Shown here piece after piece: positions 52,883 to 60,460 of a stretch of 64,000 nucleotides of DNA. Source of the DNA: Agathobacter sp. (lineage in GTDB: Bacteria; Bacillota; Clostridia; Lachnospirales; Lachnospiraceae). The stretch covers positions 62,001 through 126,000 of the forward strand of contig JAFQRZ010000002.1 of NCBI GenBank assembly GCA_017409825.1. The letters run 5' to 3'. A program made the position numbers and the translations under genes. The notes beneath the pieces were generated by a model. It had not been told where the DNA came from and made no database searches. It saw nothing but the letters and a program-made list of their open reading frames with translations. Numbering within the stretch: the first letter of the stretch is position 1; each line of letters opens with the position of its first letter.

Positions 52883-52965
52883 AACCACAAAGGCCCTACA
52901 CATATCAATTTATCGCTGTACTGGCGTAAGGCTTCTAAATTGATATGTGTAGGGCCTTCGTGGTT
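52883..52965. terminator. Very long (30-bp) near-perfect hairpin between convergent genes
   Basis: 52883-52912 pairs with 52936-52965 in 29 of 30 positions (one A-G mismatch), with a 23-base loop. It ends one base before the AlaX stop. It probably terminates both convergent genes, although neither strand has a clear T run. Confidence 0.6.
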
Positions 52966-54114
52966 TTATATAAAATAATCTCTAATTGCGTCCGCCCTTG
53001 CTATTACAGAGCCTTGTATCATCTGTGGCTTTCCACCTCCGCGGGCATCGAATTGTTCGCGAAGTGTATTCGCAATTTCACGGCAGTCGATGGTTTTACT
53101 TCCGATAATGAAATTGTAGCCTTCGGCATCATCACCGACGAAAATTCCACAAACACCATCATGCGCTTCCATCAGTTTGTTTACGACATTTCGCATCACT
53201 GGTGTTTCCAAATCCTGTTCAAACAAAATAACATCTGTTTGTTCCGCAGGAATCTCTGCAAGTTTTCCTTCCATCAACGTCTGTTTCGCATTAGAAAGCT
53301 GTGTCTTCAAAGATTGTACCTGTGTTTTTAGTTTAGAAATATGTTCTGCTACATTCTCTTGATTCGTTGTGAGAATCCCCGATACTTCGGAAATAATTTC
53401 GGATTTTCTACGATATTCCTCCAACGCACGAAAACCACAGAGGAAACTGATTCGCATCCCGCCCTTATAATTTTGAACCGACTGCATCTTAAATATTCCG
53501 ATTTCACCCGTACGATGCACATGAGGAGCACAGCAGGCACATACATCATACCCTGGAATTTCCACGATACGAACAGGTCCATCAATTTCTATTTTGCTGC
53601 GATACTCTAAATTTTCTAATTCGTCTTTGGCCGGATATCCTGTTTTGATTTCCACATTTGCAACGATTGCCTCGTTGATTTCCCATTCCATTTCTTTGAG
53701 CTGTTCTTCCGACAATGCTTTATCAAAGTCCATGGTTACAATCTGATTGCTCAAATGGAATCCCACGTTCTTTAATCCATACTTACGATGTGCCAGTCCT
53801 GAAAAAAGATGCTCTCCACTATGCTGCTGCATATTAAAAAAACGATGCTGCCAGTTAATGCTTCCTTTTACTGTAGAATTTACTTCTACAGGATGTGCCA
53901 CATAATGCGAAATTACATCATCCTTAATCTGCACATCCACCACTTCGACTTCGTCTAGTGTTCCTTTATCTGGTGTCTGCCCTCCCTCTTCTGGGAAAAA
54001 TAGGGTCTGGTCTAAGACCACCTTATATACATTGTCTTCCGCTTCGCAAGAAAGCACCACGGCTTCAAACTCGGTTGCATAGGCATCTATATCATATAAT
54101 TTTTTTGTCTTCAT
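52966..54114 (-). CDS. AlaX-type alanyl-tRNA editing hydrolase
   Basis: 382 residues. Editing-site motifs QQHSGEHLFSG (HxxxH) and CACCAPHVHRTGE (Cys and His ligands for zinc), a helical coiled coil (about 250-280), and a C-terminal DHHA1 domain ending GGGKPQMIQGS. This long AlaX-L type hydrolyses mischarged Ser- or Gly-tRNA(Ala). Confidence 0.9.
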   Translation of the reverse strand: MKTKKLYDIDAYATEFEAVVLSCEAEDNVYKVVLDQTLFFPEEGGQTPDKGTLDEVEVVDVQIKDDVISHYVAHPVEVNSTVKGSINWQHRFFNMQQHSGEHLFSGLAHRKYGLKNVGFHLSNQIVTMDFDKALSEEQLKEMEWEINEAIVANVEIKTGYPAKDELENLEYRSKIEIDGPVRIVEIPGYDVCACCAPHVHRTGEIGIFKMQSVQNYKGGMRISFLCGFRALEEYRRKSEIISEVSGILTTNQENVAEHISKLKTQVQSLKTQLSNAKQTLMEGKLAEIPAEQTDVILFEQDLETPVMRNVVNKLMEAHDGVCGIFVGDDAEGYNFIIGSKTIDCREIANTLREQFDARGGGKPQMIQGSVIARADAIRDYFI

Positions 54115-54155
54115 CTGTTTCCATCCTTTTGTCCTATTCGTTTTTTCATTTATTC

Positions 54156-54184
54156 AGTATACCAACTTTTCTATACAAAAACAA
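54156..54184 (-). promoter_or_regulatory. Promoter of the AlaX gene
   Basis: TTGTTT (54179-54184), 17 bases, TATACT (54156-54161) on the minus strand. Confidence 0.55.
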
Positions 54185-54288
54185 TGATGCGAAACTTTAT
54201 AAAATCTTAAGGTGTATTTTTTCCTAGAATATGGTAAACTTTTCTTATCTCTAGGGGGGATGGGAAATTTAATACAGGAGAAGAAAGT

Positions 54289-54960
54289 ATGAAAAAATAT
54301 CGTTATTTGATACTGGCACTTTCCGTTGCAGTAATCGCAGGACTAACGATTGCACTATGGAAGCCGTTAGTTAATTTTGCAGAAGACCCGGCATCGCTAG
54401 CCATTTGGATAGAAGAGGCCGGCATCTGGGGTCCAATCGTTTTTATGTTGCTGAACACCGCACAAGTCCTTTTAGCCATTATTCCTGGTGGACCATTCGA
54501 AGTGGCTGCTGGCGCATTATTCGGACCTTGGGTAGGAACTTTAATGTGTGATGTCGCAATGACTGCTGGCGGAATGATTACCTTCCTTTTTGTAAGAAAG
54601 TTTGGCATGAAATTCATCGAGCTGTTCGTAGACCGAAAGGAAATCGAATCTGTCAAGTTCCTGCATTCGAATCCGAAATATACGACGCTTTTGTTCCTGT
54701 TCTTCTTGCTACCTGGAACTCCCAAAGATTTGATGTGTTATTTGGTTGGACTTACGGATATCAAATGGACGACCTGGTTGCTAATTAACTTCGTGGGACG
54801 TTTCCCAGCAATACTTCTTTCTGCCTTAGGCGGCAGTGCATTAGGTGAACAGAAATTTGGAATATTCATTGCAGTGTTCGCAATTATTATTATTTTGTAT
54901 TTCGTAGGTTCATACCTTTATAAAAAGTTAAATCATAGTCATCAAACAGAAAACAAATAA
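54289..54960 (+). CDS. TVP38/TMEM64 (DedA-like) membrane protein
   Basis: 223 residues, about five membrane segments. Characteristic re-entrant motif IPGGPFEVAAGALFGPWVGT near residue 65 and FFLLPGTPKDLMCYLVGLT near 140, both signatures of the SNARE-associated/VTT domain family, whose members move lipids across membranes. Good AGGAG site; divergent from AlaX and followed by a strong terminator. Confidence 0.9.
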   Translation: MKKYRYLILALSVAVIAGLTIALWKPLVNFAEDPASLAIWIEEAGIWGPIVFMLLNTAQVLLAIIPGGPFEVAAGALFGPWVGTLMCDVAMTAGGMITFLFVRKFGMKFIELFVDRKEIESVKFLHSNPKYTTLLFLFFLLPGTPKDLMCYLVGLTDIKWTTWLLINFVGRFPAILLSALGGSALGEQKFGIFIAVFAIIIILYFVGSYLYKKLNHSHQTENK

Positions 54961-54965
54961 ATCTA

Positions 54966-54998
54966 AGAGATGTTGGCAGTTCGCCAGCATCTCTTTTT
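54966..54998 (+). terminator. Terminator of the VTT protein gene
   Basis: AGAGATGTTGGC (54966-54977) pairs with GCCAGCATCTCT (54983-54994), one mismatch, followed by six T. Confidence 0.9.
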
Positions 54999-55002
54999 TG
55001 CA

Positions 55003-55033
55003 CAAAAATAAGGCTGCCACGATTGTGACAGCC
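55003..55033 (-). terminator. Terminator of the lipoprotein gene
   Basis: Minus-strand hairpin GGCTGTCAC/GTGGCAGCC (55012-55020 with 55025-55033, one mismatch), followed by TTATTTTTG. Confidence 0.78.
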
Positions 55034-55100
55034 CTATCAAATTACTATCTTGATTCATTGGTAATAAATTAAGTTAGTTTGTTTTTCTTAGAAATTTAAA

Positions 55101-55514
55101 TTATTCTACTGGAATGAAATCATTTCCATCGATTTCGAATGTTGTAGCACCCTGTGCATAAGTTAACTTGTAACCTGTTTCGCTACTCATATCGATTTCC
55201 TGGTCACCGTTCATAGCTGTACATTTTACTTCACCAACTACGATTTTAACTGTATTACCATCTTTTTCATATGTACCAGTTACTTTACAATCCATAACTG
55301 TCTTGTTAGCATCTTTAGAATCTGTAGCTTTGTATGTATATTCATATGTGCCATCTTCATTTAATGTAAGAGTAGCTACTTCACCACGTACACCCTGCTG
55401 CCATTCAACTTTGTGTTCATAAGTCTGTGGGAATTTTTCTCCACCACAAGCAACTAAGCTAAGAGTCATAGCCATAGCTGCAGCAAGAACTAATAATTTC
55501 TTTACTAATTTCAT
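55101..55514 (-). CDS. Small lipoprotein
   Basis: 137 residues from the ATG at 55514 (GGAGG upstream). Signal peptide with lipobox LVAC (Cys near residue 23), then a predicted beta-sheet domain with repeats of the style LTLNEDGTYEYTY and VTGTYEKDGNTVKIVV, a lipocalin-like or anti-sigma-style fold. Function not recognised. It lies after the anchored GH3 gene and may be part of its transcript. It is flanked by a 14-base inverted repeat (55055-55068 and 55559-55572). Confidence 0.8.
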   Translation of the reverse strand: MKLVKKLLVLAAAMAMTLSLVACGGEKFPQTYEHKVEWQQGVRGEVATLTLNEDGTYEYTYKATDSKDANKTVMDCKVTGTYEKDGNTVKIVVGEVKCTAMNGDQEIDMSSETGYKLTYAQGATTFEIDGNDFIPVE

Positions 55515-55600
55515 TGTCGTTTTCCTCCATATTTTCATAAAAATCTTAATGATAAGCTTTTATTACCAATGATTTTATAATAATAGATATAATCTAATTA

Positions 55601-58600
55601 TTATGCGTTTGCTTTTTTCTTTGTCTTTACAATCATAACGATACTTGCTGCAAGACCAAGAACTGAAACTACACCTACACCATAGATGAGAGCTCTCCAC
55701 CATGGGATTACGGTTACGATTCTACTTGAAGGAGCGATACCATTCATAGCAGATGAGTTTGCAACTGTATAAAGGATACGATGTGTTGCTTCTCTCATAC
55801 GGATTGCAAGAGCTGGATCCTGAGTAATGTCATATCTCTTTAATTTGTCTACACGTGTCATAGGACCTGCATTTGAGTTATCCCATGAATCTGTACCACC
55901 CATGATACCTAAGAAGATATCATAAGTATTACCATTGTTAGAGTAGTCTGTTAATGCGAAACCATCCATACCCCATTCGCCACGGAGAATGTTTGTCATA
56001 AGGCCTTCATGAGCACCTGTCCAAACAACACCAACACGACCAAATGAGTTCATAACGTTCATTGCGCCACCGATAGCAACTTCCTTGCCATCTACTTCCA
56101 TAGTACGTTCGATAATTGCATGTTCAAATGGTTCTAAGTAAACTTCACGCATTGCCTGTTCATTTGCGAAAATGCTGTAGCAACGTGTATTTGTTTCCTG
56201 ATCGTTGAATGCGAAGTGTTTTACATATACGTAAACACCCTTGCTCTGAATACCACCAACTTCTGCTGCTGCAATCTTGCCGCCTAAGAAGCCGTCTTCT
56301 GAGTAGTATTCGAAGTTACGTCCAGCATAAGCTGTACGATGTGTATTCATCGCTGGTCCGTAAAGACCTGCCATCTTAAGTGCGAGACCATCTTCACCGA
56401 TAGACTCACCAACTTTGTACATGAATTCTGTATTCCATGTAGCTGCCATGATGTTTTCATCAGAGTAAGCTGTCATAGTATCAGAAGTTCCCATAACGTC
56501 TGTTAACTTCATAGTGAAGCCCTGAGGACCGTTTTCATCAATTGTCTTAGGTTTAGCGATTGATTCAACAGCATAAGTTCCATGGTAACCTACACCGATA
56601 AGTAAGCACATTTCTTCGTAAGTAACCTGGTCTAATAAATCTTCCCAAGCTGGGTCATTGTAATCTTTGCCAATCATCTGAGCGATAGTCATATCACCCT
56701 TAGCACCCATTGTAGGAACTTTTGCGTCTGTTTCTGTTTTTACATATTTCTTAAGACCAGTGATTTCATCATGTAATTTCTGGCTTAAGTTCATGATGTA
56801 TGTACCATTTGGCCATGTATTAGTCCAGTCATTACGTGAAAGATATGTAATAGTCTGGTCTGTGAAACCATTTTCTTTTAACCAGTTGATATCTGCTGTG
56901 TCTAACTGGTTTGTGATTGCGTATTCTTCACCGCTTTCTGTAGATGTAGCGAATGTAGTTGTGTCTAATGTTGGGTTATTCCATTTGTAAACAAATGTTG
57001 TATTTCCTGTTGAAGCATATCCAGCATTTCCTACTGCTACCATCTTAGAAGCATCTGCACCTTTTGCTGCTAATACGTTGTTTAAAGCATCATGAGCATC
57101 TCTACCTACTGTGAAGTAGTAGTCGCCAGCATCTAAGATATATGTCTTAGCTGTCTTAGCATCATAAGCTCTTAATTCTTTCTTAGGAACATTAATTGTT
57201 ACTGTTTCAGATGCGCCTTTTTCGATTACATCTGTTTTTGCAAAGCCACATAATTCGATAGCAGCTTTTTCAATACCATTGTCTTTGTCATACTGTGTAT
57301 ATGGAGACTGGAAGTAAACTTCTACTACTTCCTTACCAGCATAGTCACCAGTATTTGTTACTTTTACTGTTACATCAAAACTATCTGCGTTTTCTTTTAC
57401 AGCAAAGTCTGAATATTCAAATGTTGTATAAGATAAACCATATCCAAATGGATATTTAACATCTGATGCATAGTTGTAGTTCCCAGCATTACCCTGACCT
57501 AATACGAAGTCTTCGTAACGTGTTTCATAATATCTGTAACCTACATAGATGCCTTCCTGGTATACGTTGTAGTATTTGTTACCATCTAATCCAGGACCAT
57601 CACCTTCCATGTCTGTGTAATCAGTAGAGTTATTCCAGAATGCACCATAGAAGTTTTCCATAGCTGGGTTTGTTGTGTTGTCGATACAGAATGTATCTAC
57701 TACTCTACCAGATGGGTTTGTTCCGTCTGTATTTGTTAACAAATCAGCTACACCACGTAAACCATTTACACCTGTAAAACCAATCCACATAACTGAGTCA
57801 ACACCGAGTTCTGGATCATCTACGAAATCACATTCGATAGGGTTTGTACAGTTGAGTAATACGATAACGTTTTCAAAGCCTGCTGCTTTGATCTGTTTTA
57901 ACAAATCTCTTTCCTGAATCGTTAATTCAAGAGAGTTACCAGAACCATTTACAGTTTCTTCCGCATTACCCTGCTGCTTGTTTACGCCAAGACCTGTACC
58001 AGGAGTGATTTCTCCTGTTTCTTTGTATACGTCTGAAGGTAAATCCCACATTTCACCGCCGAGACGAGAGAATACTACGATAGCAGCATCCTTGTAAGCA
58101 TCAAATTCTGATTTCGCTGCATCTGTAAATTCAGACCAAGGTACTTCGTTTACAGTAAATGCACCTTTTGTTACACCATCAGCACCATTACGGATACTGT
58201 TGTCACCCTTCTTAGGGTTTGTTTCATATTTTGTAAGAATTTCTTCGCTTGCGTAGAAATCCCAAAGAGATGGGTTAACTTTTACACCCACTTCTTCTAA
58301 TGCTTCTTTAAAGCTTGGAGCTGCAGAAGCATCAATATCCGCGGAACCTGTACCACAAACGATTTCATTTACACTTGAGTGTCCAAATACAGATACTTTC
58401 GCTGAGCTGTCGATTGGAAGGCTGCTATTTTCGTTCTTTAATAATACTGCACCTTCTTCCGTAAGCATTTCGGCAATATCCATACCAGCTTTTCTTACTT
58501 CGTCAACACTTGCATAAGCACTCTTGAAGTAATCGGTATCTGTCTTGTCGTTTGGATCTGCCTGGATAGTAGTCGTTTCTGTCTTAAGAGCCATGTTAAT

Positions 58601-58720
58601 GACACCTTCATACGCGATTGTCATAATATTTGCTACGATCATAGCAATGATTAAAACAATTGAGATGACAGAAGTCACGATCCATTTGCCGATACCAGTC
58701 TTTTTCTTGTCTTTCTTCAT
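55601..58720 (-). CDS. Membrane-anchored GH3 beta-glucosidase with reversed domain order
   Basis: 1039 residues. N-terminal transmembrane helix (about 12-40) and a C-terminal one (about 1005-1032), so both ends are in the membrane. Domain order is reversed from typical GH3: the (alpha/beta) sandwich domain first (EEGAVLLKNENSSLPID), then fibronectin-like (YPFGYGLSYTTFEY), then the TIM barrel with GRNFEYYSEDGF, YVKHFAFNDQE and the nucleophile Asp near 925 in GFALTDYS. Related reversed enzymes occur in Ruminococcus albus and Butyrivibrio. It likely cleaves beta-glucosides at the cell surface. Divergent from a TetR gene. Confidence 0.92.
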   Translation of the reverse strand: MKKDKKKTGIGKWIVTSVISIVLIIAMIVANIMTIAYEGVINMALKTETTTIQADPNDKTDTDYFKSAYASVDEVRKAGMDIAEMLTEEGAVLLKNENSSLPIDSSAKVSVFGHSSVNEIVCGTGSADIDASAAPSFKEALEEVGVKVNPSLWDFYASEEILTKYETNPKKGDNSIRNGADGVTKGAFTVNEVPWSEFTDAAKSEFDAYKDAAIVVFSRLGGEMWDLPSDVYKETGEITPGTGLGVNKQQGNAEETVNGSGNSLELTIQERDLLKQIKAAGFENVIVLLNCTNPIECDFVDDPELGVDSVMWIGFTGVNGLRGVADLLTNTDGTNPSGRVVDTFCIDNTTNPAMENFYGAFWNNSTDYTDMEGDGPGLDGNKYYNVYQEGIYVGYRYYETRYEDFVLGQGNAGNYNYASDVKYPFGYGLSYTTFEYSDFAVKENADSFDVTVKVTNTGDYAGKEVVEVYFQSPYTQYDKDNGIEKAAIELCGFAKTDVIEKGASETVTINVPKKELRAYDAKTAKTYILDAGDYYFTVGRDAHDALNNVLAAKGADASKMVAVGNAGYASTGNTTFVYKWNNPTLDTTTFATSTESGEEYAITNQLDTADINWLKENGFTDQTITYLSRNDWTNTWPNGTYIMNLSQKLHDEITGLKKYVKTETDAKVPTMGAKGDMTIAQMIGKDYNDPAWEDLLDQVTYEEMCLLIGVGYHGTYAVESIAKPKTIDENGPQGFTMKLTDVMGTSDTMTAYSDENIMAATWNTEFMYKVGESIGEDGLALKMAGLYGPAMNTHRTAYAGRNFEYYSEDGFLGGKIAAAEVGGIQSKGVYVYVKHFAFNDQETNTRCYSIFANEQAMREVYLEPFEHAIIERTMEVDGKEVAIGGAMNVMNSFGRVGVVWTGAHEGLMTNILRGEWGMDGFALTDYSNNGNTYDIFLGIMGGTDSWDNSNAGPMTRVDKLKRYDITQDPALAIRMREATHRILYTVANSSAMNGIAPSSRIVTVIPWWRALIYGVGVVSVLGLAASIVMIVKTKKKANA

Positions 58721-58797
58721 GTTTCTTCTTTCCTTTCCCCAAAATCTTTTTGAAGTTTTTCGTCAATTCGACCAAAAAAATCTTCTAGAGTGAAATT

Positions 58798-58826
58798 ATT
58801 ATACACTATATGCCTAATAATCGAAA
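58798..58826 (-). promoter_or_regulatory. Promoter of the GH3/lipoprotein transcript
   Basis: Perfect TATAAT on the minus strand (58798-58803); the -35 (TTTCGA at 58821-58826) is weak. Confidence 0.55.
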
Positions 58827-58869
58827 GAAACAATATTTTTACTTGATTTTATAATCGAACAAAGTGTAT
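58817..58869. promoter_or_regulatory. Candidate TetR operator region
   Basis: ATAATCGAA occurs at 58817-58825 and 58851-58859 (34-base phasing) and CGAACAAAGTGTAT at 58856-58869. The -10 regions of both divergent promoters share AGTGTATA in inverted orientation. Confidence 0.45.
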
Positions 58870-58872
58870 ACT
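58843..58872 (+). promoter_or_regulatory. Promoter of the tetR gene
   Basis: TTGATT (58843-58848), 18 bases, TATACT (58867-58872). Confidence 0.55.
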
Positions 58873-58943
58873 TGTGTTACAAGAAGTTTTTGTTGCAAAC
58901 AATTTTTTTATAAATCTTAGTACAAATAGAAAGGAGCATCTAC

Positions 58944-59546
58944 ATGCCAGAAAATCCGCAATTTCTAAGAACGGACAAAGCAATCAAACAAGCACTCATT
59001 ACATTGCTTCGCACAAAACCATTTGAGAAAATTACCGTGCAGGATATTCTTGACGAAACCCCTGTTACCCGTTCTACTTTTTATAAACACTACCATGACA
59101 AATATGAAATCGTAGAACGCATGCAGGAAGAACTCTTCATATCGCAATTAGAGCTCCGCATCGCAGTACATAAGAATCCACATCTTCTTACACCTGCGTT
59201 AATCAATGTCAGCAAGCAGAACAATGAAATCACGGAAGCTCTTTTGAAGGTGCATACGGAAAAGGTTGATATTCGAAAAGCACTTGCGAAACAGTCTGCC
59301 GATTATTATCGCAGTATGGCGGATGGACCAACTGTTGATATTGAAGCAGAAATTTTTTCTCAGGCAGTTACCGCCTTCCAGCTTTCGTTTCCAAGTAGCG
59401 AAGATTTTAGTTTTGAATACATGCACGGAATCTATATTTCTGTATTCTTGAGACTCCTGGGGCTCGGAGATGATGAAGAACTTCGTAAGACATTAGCAAA
59501 AAAAGCAGTGGGACTTCCTGCCCCACCGCCAAATAATAATAAATAA
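58944..59546 (+). CDS. TetR/AcrR family transcriptional regulator
   Basis: 200 residues. Helix-turn-helix at about 10-60 (ITVQDILDETPVTRSTFYKHYHDKYEIVERM), then a helical ligand-binding domain with no recognisable signature; tail is Pro/Asn-rich. AAAGGAG upstream. It lies divergently from the membrane-anchored GH3 gene, so its most likely target is that promoter and its own. Confidence 0.9.
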   Translation: MPENPQFLRTDKAIKQALITLLRTKPFEKITVQDILDETPVTRSTFYKHYHDKYEIVERMQEELFISQLELRIAVHKNPHLLTPALINVSKQNNEITEALLKVHTEKVDIRKALAKQSADYYRSMADGPTVDIEAEIFSQAVTAFQLSFPSSEDFSFEYMHGIYISVFLRLLGLGDDEELRKTLAKKAVGLPAPPPNNNK

Positions 59547-59547
59547 T

Positions 59548-59585
59548 AAAAAAAGGGCGCCTGCTAAGGAGGCGCCCTCTTTTAA
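59548..59585 (+). terminator. Bidirectional terminator of tetR and the fbp/tcdA operon
   Basis: Perfect GGGCGCC/GGCGCCC stem (59555-59561, 59571-59577), with T runs on both strands (AAAAAAA on the left, TCTTTT on the right). Confidence 0.9.
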
Positions 59586-59719
59586 AAGGAAAATAAGGAG
59601 TTTAAAACAAACCCGCTTACCCTCATTATAAATATTTTCCGCTTTCTGAAAACAAACAAATTTTACTTTACGTTTCTACACCATACACTTTGTTCGTTTT
59701 TTAAACAAATATCTGTAAA

Positions 59720-60457
59720 TTATTTCCTATTCAAATTAGATTGTGACAAATCTTTTATTACTTCCCCCGCCAAAATCAAACCTACGACAGATGGCACAAA
59801 TGCAATAGAGCCCGGAGTAGCCCTGCGACTTCTTTTCTCATCGCTTACAAATGCAGCATCCTCGATTGGCTCCAACGGTATTTCTTTGGAATAAACGACC
59901 TTTAGATGTTTTATCCCTCGAGCTTTCAATTCCTTCCGCATGACTTTTGCTAATGGACAAACCGACGTCTTATAAATATCTGCAACCTCAAATGCAGTCG
60001 GGTCTAATTTATTTCCTGCTCCCATGCTACTGATAATTGGAACATTCGATTCCTGACAAGCCTCTACCAAAGCCAATTTTGCCGTCACCGTATCCACCGC
60101 ATCGATTACATAATCATACTTGGAAAAATCGAACTGTTCCTTCGTTTCTGGAAGAAAGAAACAACAATGCTTATTTACCTTCACCTCTGGATGAATTTCC
60201 AACAAGTGTTCTTCCATCACATCTACTTTTTTTCGACCTATCGTTTTTGTCGTTGCGATAAGCTGACGGTTTATATTGCTTTCTGCCACCTCATCATTAT
60301 CCACAATCGTGATTTCTCCAATGCCGCTTCGAACCAAAGCATCGGCGGCGTGGCCCCCCACACCGCCGATACCAAATACTGCTACATGAGAATTTTTAAG
60401 TTTGTTCATTGCATCCGCACCTAATAAGCGCTTCGTTCTGTCAAATTTATTTCCCAT
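59720..60457 (-). CDS. tcdA: tRNA threonylcarbamoyladenosine dehydratase TcdA
   Basis: 245 residues, ThiF/MoeB/E1-like fold. ATP-binding GIGGVGGHAADALVRSGIG, DNDEVAESNINRQ, and SSMGAGNKLDPTAFEVADIYKTSVCPLAKVMR, the TcdA signature. It catalyses ATP-dependent cyclisation of t6A37 to ct6A in tRNA. Follows fbp by three bases. Confidence 0.92.
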   Translation of the reverse strand: MGNKFDRTKRLLGADAMNKLKNSHVAVFGIGGVGGHAADALVRSGIGEITIVDNDEVAESNINRQLIATTKTIGRKKVDVMEEHLLEIHPEVKVNKHCCFFLPETKEQFDFSKYDYVIDAVDTVTAKLALVEACQESNVPIISSMGAGNKLDPTAFEVADIYKTSVCPLAKVMRKELKARGIKHLKVVYSKEIPLEPIEDAAFVSDEKRSRRATPGSIAFVPSVVGLILAGEVIKDLSQSNLNRK

Positions 60458-60460
60458 TTT

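Noticed and set aside
55601-58720. Possible assembly or frame error because the GH3 domains are in reversed order
   Set aside because: The frame is continuous over 1039 residues, both ends have coherent membrane helices, and the second GH3 gene at 62432 has the same order.
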